A DNA stretch of 64,000 nucleotides from Pseudomonas syringae KCTC 12500 (lineage in GTDB: Bacteria; Pseudomonadota; Gammaproteobacteria; Pseudomonadales; Pseudomonadaceae): the NCBI RefSeq assembly GCF_000507185.2, contig NZ_AYTM02000002.1, forward strand, positions 1,015,501 to 1,079,500, in the 5' to 3' direction. Below are positions 15,507 through 24,532 of this stretch, in pieces (positions within the stretch are counted from its first letter, which is position 1; each line of letters starts with the position of its first letter). The notes below the pieces were generated by a model, which did not search any database, had not been told where the DNA came from, and saw only the letters and a list, made by a program, of their open reading frames with translations. A program made the position numbers and the translations under genes.

Positions 15507-16170
15507 CACGGCTTTCCAGCAGATACCCCAGACCGCGAAAGGTCACGATGGCCACGGAATGTCCGTCGAGCTTCTTGCGCAGACGATGGACATAGATCTC
15601 GATGGCGTCGGGGCTGGCTTCTTCATCGAGCCCGAACACCTGCGCCGCCAGTTGCTCCTTGCTCATCACCCGACCCGGCCGGGCGATAAGCGCTTCCAGC
15701 ACTGCCTGTTCGCGAGAAGTCAGGGTCAGCAGTTCTTCGCCGAGCGTGAAGCGTCGGGTGTCCAGATCGTAGGCCAAGACGCCGCAACGCTGTTGCCGCT
15801 CGCCACCCAGCACGCTGCGCCGCAACAGGGCCTTGACCCTGGCCTCCAGTTCGGAGAGTTCGAAAGGCTTGGCCAGGTAGTCGTCGGCGCCCAGATTCAG
15901 GCCATGGACACGGTCCTTGACGTCACTGCGCGCCGTCAACATCAGCACCGGCAGGTTTTTGCTGCGCGCTCGCAGACGCGCAAGTACTTCGAAGCCGTCC
16001 ATGCGCGGCAATCCGACATCGAGAATGGCGACCGCGTATTCCTCGCTGTTCAACGCCAGGTCGGCGGCCACGCCATCATGCAGCACATCAACGGTCAAAC
16101 CCGCGCTTTTGAGCGCCTGCGCGACACTTTCAGCCAATTGCAGATGATCTTCCACAAGAAGAACACGCAT
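15499..16170 (-). CDS. tctD: TctD-type response regulator (OmpR family)
   Basis: 223 residues. The receiver domain begins MRVLLVEDHLQLAESVAQAL with the phosphorylatable Asp in VAILDVGLPRMDG (about residue 51) and Lys in YLAKPFELSELEAR. The C-terminal winged helix contains LTSREQAVLEALIARPGRVM and SPDAIEIYVHRLRKKL. The ATG at 16170 has AGGAG seven bases upstream; the open frame upstream of it is not conserved. It is divergent from tctC and likely binds the direct repeats at 16293-16321. Confidence 0.93.
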   Translation of the reverse strand: MRVLLVEDHLQLAESVAQALKSAGLTVDVLHDGVAADLALNSEEYAVAILDVGLPRMDGFEVLARLRARSKNLPVLMLTARSDVKDRVHGLNLGADDYLAKPFELSELEARVKALLRRSVLGGERQQRCGVLAYDLDTRRFTLGEELLTLTSREQAVLEALIARPGRVMSKEQLAAQVFGLDEEASPDAIEIYVHRLRKKLDGHSVAIVTFRGLGYLLESRDD

Positions 16171-16292
16171 CGCCGTCTCCTGATTGTCACTGTTGTTATC
16201 GATCTGGGTATCGAGGCTCGTGGCGGTGGAGTTTACAGGCCGGCCGCGGTCTGTGAAGGGCAGAAACGATTCGCGACTCGCCAATCGCAACG

Positions 16293-16321
16293 TGAAAGGC
16301 AACTGAAAGGTTTACGAAAGG
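16293..16321 (+). promoter_or_regulatory. Three direct repeats at 11-bp spacing, candidate TctD operator
   Basis: TGAAAGG at 16293 and 16304 and CGAAAGG at 16315 repeat with exactly one DNA turn between starts, the layout recognised by OmpR-family dimers. They lie in the 465-bp region between tctD and tctC. The rest of that region (16322-16635) shows no gene I can support. Confidence 0.5.
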
Positions 16322-16635
16322 TTTGTCGTTTAGCATCGCGTCACGACCCGATAAAAGGGTACGTAAAAAACAGGCGCCCGGATGCGTCTGAACAATAAAA
16401 ACAATAAATCGCAAAACGGAGTCACGTCATGTCTAAGCCCGCCCAGGCTTGCCAGCCCATGGAGCACATCCCGTCGAGGGCTGCTCTGCGCACTCCTCCC
16501 TCTACACGCCTCAAAACAACACATCAGCGCAAACGCCCGCCGCTGTGACAGCGCAGGTTTCGCCGTGCGCGTGACAAAAGCGCTTGGTACACAGCTTCTC
16601 TCTTCCAAAAACAACAATATCTCTGGAGACTGAAC

Positions 16636-17613
16636 ATGAAATTTTCCCTGCGCCACATAGCCGCCACCGCTGGGTGCATGCTGATTGCCAGCCAGTTACT
16701 TGCCGAACCCAAACGTCCGGAATGCATCGCCCCAGCCTCGCCAGGTGGCGGATTTGACCTGACCTGCAAACTGGTACAGAGCGCGCTGATCAACGAAAAG
16801 ATTCTGACCTCGCCGATGCGCGTCACCTACATGCCTGGGGGTGTCGGCGCGGTGGCCTACAACGCCGTCGTCGCACAACGTCCCGCCGATGCCGGCACAC
16901 TCGTCGCGTGGTCCAGCGGTTCGCTGCTCAATCTGGCGCAGGGCAAATTCGGTCGTTTCGATGAGAACGCAGTGCGCTGGCTAGCCGCCGTGGGCACCAG
17001 CTATGGCGCCATCGCAGTGAAGAGCGACTCGCCCTACAAGAATCTCGACGACTTGGTCCAGGCGCTGAAAGCCGACCCGAGCAAAGTCGTGATCGGCTCA
17101 GGCGGCACCGTGGGTAGCCAGGACTGGATGCAGACCGCGCTGATCGCCAAGGCTGCAGGCATCAACCCGCGTGCCCTGCGCTACGTGGCACTCGAAGGCG
17201 GCGGTGAAATTGCCACCGCATTGCTCGGCGGCCACATCCAGGTAGGCAGTACCGATATTTCCGACTCCATGCCGCACATTTTGAGCGGCGACATGCGCCT
17301 GCTCGCTGTGTTCGCCGAAAAGCGTATCGACGAACCTGAAATGAAAGACATCCCCACCGCCAAGGAACAGGGCTACGACATCGTCTGGCCGGTGGTACGT
17401 GGCTTCTACCTCGGGCCGAAGGTCAGCGACGAAGATTACAACTGGTGGAAAGCCTCGTTCGACAAGATCCTGGCCTCCGAGGACTTCGCCAAACTGCGCG
17501 ACCAGCGCGAGCTGTTCCCGTTCGCCATGACCGGCGCGGAACTGGACACCTACGTCAAGAAGCAGGTCGCCGACTACAAGTTGATGGCCAAGGAATTCGG
17601 CCTGATTCAGTAA
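16636..17613 (+). CDS. tctC: TctC, periplasmic tricarboxylate-binding protein
   Basis: 325 residues. A signal peptide (MKFSLRHIAATAGCMLIASQ, cleaved near LLAEP) leads into a TctC/Bug-family fold: CIAPASPGGGFDLTCKLVQS and MPGGVGAVAYNAVVAQRPAD are the expected ligand-loop sequences. It captures citrate-like substrates and delivers them to TctBA. CTGGAGACTGAAC precedes the ATG. First gene of tctC-tctB-tctA-abrB. Confidence 0.93.
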   Translation: MKFSLRHIAATAGCMLIASQLLAEPKRPECIAPASPGGGFDLTCKLVQSALINEKILTSPMRVTYMPGGVGAVAYNAVVAQRPADAGTLVAWSSGSLLNLAQGKFGRFDENAVRWLAAVGTSYGAIAVKSDSPYKNLDDLVQALKADPSKVVIGSGGTVGSQDWMQTALIAKAAGINPRALRYVALEGGGEIATALLGGHIQVGSTDISDSMPHILSGDMRLLAVFAEKRIDEPEMKDIPTAKEQGYDIVWPVVRGFYLGPKVSDEDYNWWKASFDKILASEDFAKLRDQRELFPFAMTGAELDTYVKKQVADYKLMAKEFGLIQ

Positions 17614-17674
17614 TTGAACTCAATTGACTGACATTCAGTTGCGTCCGCCGACGGGTGCGACTCAGGAGCTTCTC

Positions 17675-18133
17675 ATGGTCATACAACGCATCTTTGCTGG
17701 CCTGCTGTTGCTGGCATGCGCAGGCCTGGCCCTCATGGCCTGGCCTTATCAGGCACCTTTTTCCTATGAACCGGTCGGACCGTGCGCCTTCCCGCTGCTG
17801 ATGCTCGGGCTGATGGGCGTCGCCCTGCTGTACCTGCTGATCAGACCTACACCCATCGTGCACACCGAGGAAGACCCGGAGCTGGATCGCGAGACCCTGA
17901 TCAAAATCGGCGAGTGCATCGTCCTGCTGCTGATATTCGCGGGGCTGTTCGAACCGCTGGGCTTCATCCTCAGCAGCATTCTGATCGGCATCCCCATGGC
18001 CCGCCTGTATGGCGGCCGCTGGCTGCCGAGCGTGGTGGTGGTGATTCTGATGAGCGTCGGCCTGTACCTGCTGTTCGACAAGGCCATGGACGTCCCCTTG
18101 CCTTTAGGCCTGCTCAGCGTTCTGGAGAATTAA
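17675..18133 (+). CDS. tctB: TctB, small membrane subunit of tricarboxylate transporter
   Basis: 152 residues with four predicted membrane helices: IFAGLLLLACAGLALMAW, FPLLMLGLMGVALLYLLI, IVLLLIFAGLFEPLGFIL and VVVVILMSVGLYLLF. This is the TctB layout. The start at 17675 is set by AGGAG seven bases upstream; the open frame from 17624 is longer but lacks such a site. It is followed by tctA after one base. Confidence 0.9.
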   Translation: MVIQRIFAGLLLLACAGLALMAWPYQAPFSYEPVGPCAFPLLMLGLMGVALLYLLIRPTPIVHTEEDPELDRETLIKIGECIVLLLIFAGLFEPLGFILSSILIGIPMARLYGGRWLPSVVVVILMSVGLYLLFDKAMDVPLPLGLLSVLEN

Positions 18134-18134
18134 A

Positions 18135-19649
18135 ATGGATACTTTCGGTTATCTGGGCCAGGGCTTCGGTGTCGCCCTGACGCCTTACAACCTGATCACG
18201 GCGCTGTGCGGAACACTGATCGGGACTGTCGTCGGCCTGCTGCCGGGGCTTGGACCGATCAACGGTGTAGCGCTGCTGATCCCTATCGCCTTCGCGCTGG
18301 GCCTGCCGCCCGAGTCGGCGCTGATTCTGCTGGCAGCCGTGTACCTGGGCTGCGAATACGGCGGACGTATCAGCTCGATCCTGCTGAACATTCCGGGTGA
18401 AGCGTCCACTGTGATGACCACCCTGGACGGTTACCCGATGGCACGTCAGGGCCTGGCCGGGGTTGCACTGTCGCTGTCGGCATGGAGTTCGTTCATCGGC
18501 GCGTTCATCGCCACCTGCGGCATGGTGCTGTTCGCCCCCCTGCTCGCCAAATGGGCGATTGCCTTTGGTCCGGCGGAATACTTCGTGCTGATGGTGTTCG
18601 CGATCGTCTGTCTGGGCGGGATGGCCGGTGACCGGCCGCTGAAGACGTTCATTGCCGCGCTGATCGGGCTGTTCCTGTCTGCGGTCGGTATCGATGCCAA
18701 CAGCGGGGTGTACCGTTTCACGGGTGACAACATTCACCTCACCGATGGCATTCAGTTCGTGGTGCTGGTGCTGGGCCTGTTTTCGATCAGCGAAATCCTC
18801 TTGCTCCTGGAGAAGACCCATCGCGGCCAGGAGGCCGTCAAGGCCACCGGGCGCATGATGTTCAACGTCAAGGAAGCCGCTGCCGTATTCGTGGTGAATA
18901 TTCGCTGCGGTCTGCTGGGGTTCATCCTTGGCGTATTGCCTGGTGCCGGTGCGACGCTGGCCAGCGCGGTCGCTTACATGACGGAAAAACGCATCGCCGG
19001 CGCTAGCGGCAAGTTCGGCCAAGGCGACATGCGTGGCCTGGCCGCACCCGAGACAGCCATCGGCGCGACAGCCTGTGGCGCACTGGTGCCAATGCTCACA
19101 CTCGGCGTGCCGGGTTCAGGCACCACGGCGGTGATGATCGGCGCGTTGTCGCTGTACAACATCACGCCCGGCCCGATGCTGTTTCAACAGCAACCGGATA
19201 TCGTCTGGGGCCTGATCGCGTCGTTGTTCATCGCCAACATCATGCTGGTGATCCTCAACATCCCGATGATTCGCATCTTCACGCGCATCCTCGCCGTGCC
19301 GAACTGGGCGCTGGTCCCGGTGATTGCGATCATCACCGGCATCGGTGTGTATGCGGTGCACGCCACCACCTTCGACCTGTTCCTGATGGTCGGCATCGGT
19401 ATCTTCGGTTACATCCTGCGCAAGCTGGACTTCCCGCTGTCGCCGATCCTGCTCGGGTTCATCCTGGGGGGCCTGATGGAGCAAAACCTGCGTCGTGCCC
19501 TGTCGATCTCCAACGGCGAACTGGGGATCCTCTGGTCCAGCCCGATCACCCTCGGGGTCTGGGTGGTGACCGTGTTCATGCTGCTGTTCCCGCTGCTGCG
19601 CATCTGGCGCAAGCGCGCCAAACAGCAGGCCGCTGCGGCACATGGCTGA
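18135..19649 (+). CDS. tctA: TctA, large membrane subunit of tricarboxylate transporter
   Basis: 504 residues, usual length, with about twelve membrane helices and the TctA signatures VGLLPGLGPINGVALLIPIA, YLGCEYGGRISSILLNIPGE, and GVLPGAGATLASAVAY; LGVPGSGTTAVMIGAL is the second inverted-repeat motif. With TctB it forms the sodium- or proton-driven channel fed by TctC. Its last 8 bp overlap the next gene. Confidence 0.95.
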   Translation: MDTFGYLGQGFGVALTPYNLITALCGTLIGTVVGLLPGLGPINGVALLIPIAFALGLPPESALILLAAVYLGCEYGGRISSILLNIPGEASTVMTTLDGYPMARQGLAGVALSLSAWSSFIGAFIATCGMVLFAPLLAKWAIAFGPAEYFVLMVFAIVCLGGMAGDRPLKTFIAALIGLFLSAVGIDANSGVYRFTGDNIHLTDGIQFVVLVLGLFSISEILLLLEKTHRGQEAVKATGRMMFNVKEAAAVFVVNIRCGLLGFILGVLPGAGATLASAVAYMTEKRIAGASGKFGQGDMRGLAAPETAIGATACGALVPMLTLGVPGSGTTAVMIGALSLYNITPGPMLFQQQPDIVWGLIASLFIANIMLVILNIPMIRIFTRILAVPNWALVPVIAIITGIGVYAVHATTFDLFLMVGIGIFGYILRKLDFPLSPILLGFILGGLMEQNLRRALSISNGELGILWSSPITLGVWVVTVFMLLFPLLRIWRKRAKQQAAAAHG

Positions 19650-20676
19650 TTCGTCTCTGCGCCAATGGTGGGCAACGCCACTGGTCGGCCTGCTGGGCGG
19701 CTACCTCGCCAGTCAGGTCGGCTGGCCGTTGCCATGGATGGTGGGCTCGTTGCTGGCAATCATCCTGGTGCGCTGCCTGACACCCTGGCAGCTGGCGCAG
19801 ATTCCCGGCGGGCGCAAATGCGGTCAGCTGATCATCGGGATCGGCATCGGCCTGCACTTCACCCCGGTGGTCATTGAACAGGTACTGGCGCATTTCGGGC
19901 TGATTTTCATCGGTGCCCTGGTCACCAGCCTGTCGTGTCTGGTCGGCGTGTGGCTGATGCTGCGTACCGGCGAGGATCGCCCTACGGCGTTCTTCTCCAG
20001 CATGCCGGGCGGTTCCGGGGAGATGGTCAACCTCGGCGCTCGCAACGGTGCAACGCTGAGCAGTGTCGCGGCCGCACAAAGTCTGCGGGTACTCGCCGTG
20101 GTGCTGTGCGTACCGGCGATCTTCAAATACCTATTGGGTGATGGTGCACCAGCCTTGCATGCCAGCGTCGTGGACTGGCGCTGGCTGGCCGTTCTGCTGC
20201 CGCTCGGGGCTGCGCTGGCCTGGCTGTGGCAACGCCTCAAGCAGCCCAATCCCTGGCTGTTCGGCCCGCTGTTGCTCAGTGCCGTGGCGAGCGTGGTCTG
20301 GGATCTGAAAATCGGCCTGCCCAACGGCGCCAGCCAGCTTGGTCAGTTGCTGATTGGCAGCGGGCTGGGTTGTCATTTCAATCGGGAGTTCTTTCGGCGT
20401 GCGCCATCGTTCCTGGCGCGCACGCTGCTGGGCACTGCGCTGACCATGCTGATCGCCGCACTCGCGGCACTGGCGCTGAGCGCCCTCACCCACTTGGACC
20501 TGCGTTCGCTGACGCTGGGCATGATGCCCGGCGGCATCGCAGAAATGAGCCTGACCGCCGAAGTGCTGCAACTGTCGGTGCCGCTGGTCACGGCCATGCA
20601 GGTCATGCGCCTGCTGTTCGTGCTGTTTCTCGCCGAGCCGCTATACCGACGCTGGAACAAACGGCTCGCGGACTGA
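19642..20676 (+). CDS. AbrB-family (duplicated) integral membrane protein
   Basis: 344 residues, ten or so hydrophobic helices in two halves. Each half has similar motifs: PLPWMVGSLLAIILVRCL and IIGIGIGLHFTPVV in the first, then PNPWLFGPLLLSAVASVV and LIGSGLGCHFNREF in the second, with FSSMPGGSGEMVNLG and MMPGGIAEMSLTAEVL. This is the membrane family named after E. coli AbrB, sometimes called a regulator of aidB or an ammonia monooxygenase; neither is supported by sequence. Overlap with tctA suggests an accessory role in tricarboxylate transport. Confidence 0.85.
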   Translation: MADSSLRQWWATPLVGLLGGYLASQVGWPLPWMVGSLLAIILVRCLTPWQLAQIPGGRKCGQLIIGIGIGLHFTPVVIEQVLAHFGLIFIGALVTSLSCLVGVWLMLRTGEDRPTAFFSSMPGGSGEMVNLGARNGATLSSVAAAQSLRVLAVVLCVPAIFKYLLGDGAPALHASVVDWRWLAVLLPLGAALAWLWQRLKQPNPWLFGPLLLSAVASVVWDLKIGLPNGASQLGQLLIGSGLGCHFNREFFRRAPSFLARTLLGTALTMLIAALAALALSALTHLDLRSLTLGMMPGGIAEMSLTAEVLQLSVPLVTAMQVMRLLFVLFLAEPLYRRWNKRLAD

Positions 20677-20700
20677 ACAGGTCGCTGGAATCCTCGCAAA

Positions 20701-21393
20701 TCAAAGCGCTGGCAAGCGCCAGTCGATCGGCGCAATGCCGTTTTGCTCAAGGTACTTGTTGGCCCGCCCGAAATGCCCGTTGCCCAAAAAGCCTTTGTAG
20801 GCTGACAACGGCGACGGATGGACGGAGGTCAGCACCAGATGCTTGGTCGCATCGACCAGTTTCTGCTTGCTCTGCGCATGAGCGCCCCACAGCAGGAACA
20901 CCAGATGCGGCTGGTGCTCGCTGACCACTTGAATGATCCGGTCCGTGAAGTGCTGCCAGCCTTTTCCTGCATGGGAAGCAGCGTTGGCGCGCTCGACAGT
21001 GAGCGTGGTGTTGAGCAACAGCACGCCCTGATCAGCCCAGGATTGCAGGCAACCGTGGTTCGGAATATCGATGTTCAGGTCGCGTTTCAGCTCTTTGTAG
21101 ATGTTGACCAGCGATGGCGGCGTCGGCACTCCCGGCTGCACCGAGAAGCACAGGCCATGCGCCTGATTCGGACCGTGATAAGGGTCCTGGCCAAGGATGA
21201 CCACTTTCACGTTATCCAGCGGCGTGGAGTTCAACGCGTTGAAGATCAGTGGCCCGGGCGGATAGATTTCCTTGCCCGCCGCGTGCTCCTGTCGCAGAAA
21301 CTCGCGCAATTGAGCCATGTAGGGTTGTTCGAATTCGTCACGCAGGGCTTCTTTCCAGCTCGGCTCAAGCTTGATGCGGTCGTCGCTAGTCAT
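20701..21393 (-). CDS. ung: Uracil-DNA glycosylase
   Basis: 230 residues starting [20 protein letters not shown]. Family-1 UDG motifs are present: catalytic [18 protein letters not shown] (Asp near residue 70) and the [13 protein letters not shown] loop (His near 194). It removes uracil from DNA to start base excision repair. The open frame extends to 21450 but family alignment favours 21393. It is convergent with the AbrB-type gene. Confidence 0.96.
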   Translation of the reverse strand: MTSDDRIKLEPSWKEALRDEFEQPYMAQLREFLRQEHAAGKEIYPPGPLIFNALNSTPLDNVKVVILGQDPYHGPNQAHGLCFSVQPGVPTPPSLVNIYKELKRDLNIDIPNHGCLQSWADQGVLLLNTTLTVERANAASHAGKGWQHFTDRIIQVVSEHQPHLVFLLWGAHAQSKQKLVDATKHLVLTSVHPSPLSAYKGFLGNGHFGRANKYLEQNGIAPIDWRLPAL

Positions 21394-21590
21394 GGTTACA
21401 TCCGGTAAAAACAATGCGCGGACACTAGGAAAGCCAGGCGGCAAAGTCAATGCCGGTTGCGCTATGCGCCTTCAAGCCAGGACGCAGAGCGTCCAGGAAA
21501 GTGTGCCGACGCGGAACGTCGGCACTATAGTCAGTTTGCAGCAGTAGTCAGTTCACAGCGTTGGCATGACAGTGAGCGCACACATTTCAG

Positions 21591-22061
21591 CTATCGATGC
21601 CCGCCACGACCATCGCCGCGCCCGCCTCTTCCATGATCACGGCCATCTCGTCCGCCACGCCCACCGTGGTCGTCCCAGCCACGGTTACCTCGGTCGCCAC
21701 GAAAGCCGTCGTTGCGTCCGAAGCCGTCATTGCGGCCGAAACCGCCATTGCCGCGAAAACCATCGTTTCTCCAGCCATAACCCGGTGGACGTCCCGGCTG
21801 GTAGTAGCGCGGCGGGGGCGGTGGCGCGTAATAACGGGGTGCCGGGGCATAGTAGCGAGGCTGGGTGTAATAGCGCGGTTGAGGCGCCACATAGATGCGT
21901 CGCTCCTGATAGTAGGTAGAGCGGTAGCCATTGTCATACGCGTAGGCGCCGCCAACGACAGTCGGCTGCGTGTACACATCGGATTCGTAGTAACCGGGAC
22001 CTGCGTAGCAACCAGAAAGGAAAAGGGTCAGCAACGTGATAAGCAAGGGTCTTCGATACAT
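21591..22061 (-). CDS. Putative small lipoprotein, Tyr/Pro- and Gly/Arg/Asp-rich
   Basis: 156 residues. MYRRPLLITLLTLFLSGCYA is a signal peptide with a lipobox (LSGC), so Cys18 is a likely lipid site. The middle is rich in RYY, PP and Tyr (PQPRYYTQPRYYAPAPRYYA) and the end is a disordered Gly/Asn/Arg/Asp tail with RNDGF repeats and a DGRDHGRGGRGDG run. AGGAGG five bases before the ATG sets the start; the longer open frame is ignored. I do not recognise a function. Similar low-complexity lipoproteins occur in many pseudomonads. Confidence 0.7.
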   Translation of the reverse strand: MYRRPLLITLLTLFLSGCYAGPGYYESDVYTQPTVVGGAYAYDNGYRSTYYQERRIYVAPQPRYYTQPRYYAPAPRYYAPPPPPRYYQPGRPPGYGWRNDGFRGNGGFGRNDGFGRNDGFRGDRGNRGWDDHGGRGGRDGRDHGRGGRGDGRGGHR

Positions 22062-22455
22062 GGCGGCCTCCTGGACCGCGATTGGGCCAAACCAGCGACG
22101 CTGGTCGGCGTCCGTCAAAGCGGTTGGCGGACGAAATATCTGACATCGAAAAGGCCTTCTAGTGCCTTGGGTCAGCTTAGAGGGTAGGGCGCGAATGGTC
22201 AGCAACTGACTCGCAAAGGCTCTGCAACCAAGGCCTGCAGGCCTGTTTCGGCCTTCTACAAACATGCTACAAAACATTTCATCCACCTTTGCCTCATCAC
22301 GGTGCGGTCTCGCACCAGCACAAGGCAGTTCCTCCGGCAACTGGCCGTCGATGACTCGGCCAGCCCTTGAAAAACAAGGCGCAGCACGAGTTGGCACAAC
22401 TCTCGCTTGATGAGCGATGTGCAGGAGTCAACACAGGTTCGCGGCACCACAATTT
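22062..22455. other. Non-coding stretch before the guanidine riboswitch
   Basis: About 390 bp between the lipoprotein gene and the riboswitch. It must contain the divergent promoters. I see no convincing gene, repeat or RNA structure in it. Confidence 0.5.
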
Positions 22456-22558
22456 GCAATAGCCGACTAGGGTTCCGGCTTGCCAACAGGCAAGTGGCTG
22501 GTCCGAGAGTTGGCGACCTCCAGTAGAGGTTACACGGCGGGACAAAAGCCCGGGAGAC
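22456..22558 (+). ncRNA. Guanidine-I (ykkC) riboswitch
   Basis: The conserved ykkC blocks appear in order: GACTAGGGTTCCG (from 22465), CTGGTCCGAGAG (about 22498-22509), and ACGGCGGGACAAAAGCCCGG (22533-22552) followed by GAGA. This class binds free guanidinium and turns on guanidine export or breakdown genes. Downstream lie a GACACC/GGTGTC hairpin (22562-22576) and a six-T run (22595-22600), which may form the expression platform. The ATG of the first transporter gene is 64 bases after the aptamer. Confidence 0.93.
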
Positions 22559-22621
22559 AGGGACACCAGTGGTGTCACGTTGCTCCTGGCCGCCTTTTTT
22601 CACTACTGGAGATTTCTCAAC

Positions 22622-23689
22622 ATGCAAAAGTCTCGTCTCTTCGGTCTGCTGACGGCAGGCCTGCTTGCTGCGTTGAGCCTCTCGGCGACTGCCGCCCAGA
22701 AAGATCATTTCAACGTCTGCTGGACCATCTACGCAGGCTGGATGCCGTGGGAATACGCAGGTAGCCAGGGCATCGTCGACAAGTGGGCAAAAAAGTACGG
22801 CATCAAGATCGATGTCACCCAGCTCAATGACTACGTCGAATCCATCAATCAGTACACCGCCGGCCAGTTCGATGGCTGCACCATGACCAACATGGACGCT
22901 CTGACAATCCCGGCCGCAGGTGGCGTGGAAAGCACGGTACTGATCGTCAGCGACTTCTCCAACGGTAACGACGGCATCGTGCTCAAGGGCGAAGGCAAGA
23001 AAATCGCCGATCTGAAAGGCATGGACGTCAATCTGGTCGAGCTGTCGGTGTCTCACTACCTGCTGGCCCGAGCGCTGGACAGTGTCAAGCTCAGTGAAAA
23101 AGACCTCAAGGTGGTCAATACCTCGGATGCCGATATCTCGGCAGCTTTCAATACCGACGATGTACAGGCGGTCACCACTTGGAACCCGATGCTCTCGGAC
23201 ATCAAGGCCAAGCCCGGCGTGACCGAAGTGTTCAACTCCAGCCAGATTCCCGGCGAGATCATGGACATGATGGTCGTCAACACTCAGACCCTGAAAGACA
23301 ACCCGGCCCTAGGCAAGGCCCTGACCGGCGCCTGGTTTGAAGTGGTCGAACTGATGAATGCCAAAAACGCTCAGGGCAAGGCTGCGCTGGAACATATGGC
23401 TAAAGCATCGGGCACCGATCTGGCCGGTTTCCAGGCGCAACTGGACACCACCAAGCTGTTTGCCACGCCCAAGGAAGCGCTTGAGTTCGCGACCAGCAAA
23501 CAACTGCCGGACACCCAGCGCAAGGTGGCTGACTTCTCGTTCGCTCACGGTTTGCTCGGCGAAGGCGCACGCGACGCCGATGCGGTCGGCATGTCGTTCG
23601 CCAATGGCGTGACGCTCGGCGACAAGGGCAATCTCAAGCTGCACTTTGACCCCGGCTACGTGCAGATGGCCGTCGACGGCAAGCTGTAA
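22622..23689 (+). CDS. Guanidine-associated ABC transporter substrate-binding protein
   Basis: 355 residues of the NitT/TauT (NMT1-like) periplasmic binding family. A signal peptide MQKSRLFGLLTAGLLAALSL ends near ATAAQ; the mature protein begins DHFNVCWTIYAGWMPWEYAG and has DGCTMTNMDALTIPAAGGV and STVLIVSDFSNGNDGI. First gene after the riboswitch. GGAG precedes the ATG by ten bases. Given the riboswitch and the enzymes downstream, the substrate is probably guanidine, although annotation pipelines often call it urea, nitrate or taurine binding. Confidence 0.88.
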   Translation: MQKSRLFGLLTAGLLAALSLSATAAQKDHFNVCWTIYAGWMPWEYAGSQGIVDKWAKKYGIKIDVTQLNDYVESINQYTAGQFDGCTMTNMDALTIPAAGGVESTVLIVSDFSNGNDGIVLKGEGKKIADLKGMDVNLVELSVSHYLLARALDSVKLSEKDLKVVNTSDADISAAFNTDDVQAVTTWNPMLSDIKAKPGVTEVFNSSQIPGEIMDMMVVNTQTLKDNPALGKALTGAWFEVVELMNAKNAQGKAALEHMAKASGTDLAGFQAQLDTTKLFATPKEALEFATSKQLPDTQRKVADFSFAHGLLGEGARDADAVGMSFANGVTLGDKGNLKLHFDPGYVQMAVDGKL

Positions 23690-23716
23690 ATCACGTTCAG
23701 TAGAAAGGTCATTGCC

Positions 23717-24532
23717 ATGCGTTTGATAAACCGCCATCCGGATCGTGCCGGTCGCCTGATACTGGTGATCCTGCCGTTCGCCCTGTTGCTGTTCGCCTAT
23801 TTCATGGGCTCGGCCACCCGGCTTGCGGAAAACCCCAGCGACAAACTGCTGCCCAGCGCGGTACAGATGGCCGATGCGGTCAAACGCATGGCGTTCGTTG
23901 CCGACCCGCGCAGCGGTGACTACCTGCTGTGGCAGGACAGCGCATCGAGCCTGCAACGCCTGGCCATCGGCTTGGGGATCAGCGCGCTGCTGGGCCTGTG
24001 TCTGGGCATCGCAGCGGGCATCCTGCCGCTGTGCGGCGCACCGCTGTCGCCCTTGCTGACGGTGCTGTCGATGGTGCCGCCGCTGGCCATCCTGCCGATT
24101 CTGTTCATCGTGTTCGGCCTGGGCGAGTTATCGAAGGTAATGCTGATCGTGATCGGTATCACGCCGATTCTGGCCCGCGATCTGGAACAGCGCGCCCGTG
24201 AAATCCCGGTCGAACTGCTGATCAAGGCGCAAACCCTCGGTGCCTCGACCTGGACACTGATCCTGCGGGTGATCCTGCCGCAATTGCTGCCACGCCTGTT
24301 GATCGCCCTGCGCCTGGTGCTGGGTTCGGCGTGGCTGTTCCTGATCGCCGCCGAGGCGATTGCTTCGACTGACGGCCTGGGCTACCGGATCTTCCTGGTG
24401 CGGCGCTATCTGGCGATGGACGTGATTCTGCCCTATGTGGTGTGGATCACCCTGCTCGCCTGGCTGATGGACTGGGGCCTGAAAGCCCTGACCCGACGCG
24501 CCTTTCCCTGGTACGAAGGAGCACGCGCATGA
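23717..24532 (+). CDS. Guanidine-associated ABC transporter permease
   Basis: 271 residues with six membrane helices, beginning with one at about residues 13-33 (LILVILPFALLLFAYFMG), and the EAA loop of BPD permeases (ELLIKAQTLGASTWTLILRV). NitT/TauT type. It lies 27 bp after the binding-protein gene and overlaps the ATPase gene by ATGA. Confidence 0.9.
   Translation: MRLINRHPDRAGRLILVILPFALLLFAYFMGSATRLAENPSDKLLPSAVQMADAVKRMAFVADPRSGDYLLWQDSASSLQRLAIGLGISALLGLCLGIAAGILPLCGAPLSPLLTVLSMVPPLAILPILFIVFGLGELSKVMLIVIGITPILARDLEQRAREIPVELLIKAQTLGASTWTLILRVILPQLLPRLLIALRLVLGSAWLFLIAAEAIASTDGLGYRIFLVRRYLAMDVILPYVVWITLLAWLMDWGLKALTRRAFPWYEGARA

Noticed and set aside
21597..22187. 196-codon plus-strand frame opposite the lipoprotein gene
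   Set aside because: Low-complexity shadow of the repeat-rich lipoprotein; no ribosome site.
22256..23056. 266-codon minus-strand frame across the riboswitch
   Set aside because: It runs through a clear riboswitch and the signal peptide of the binding protein gene.
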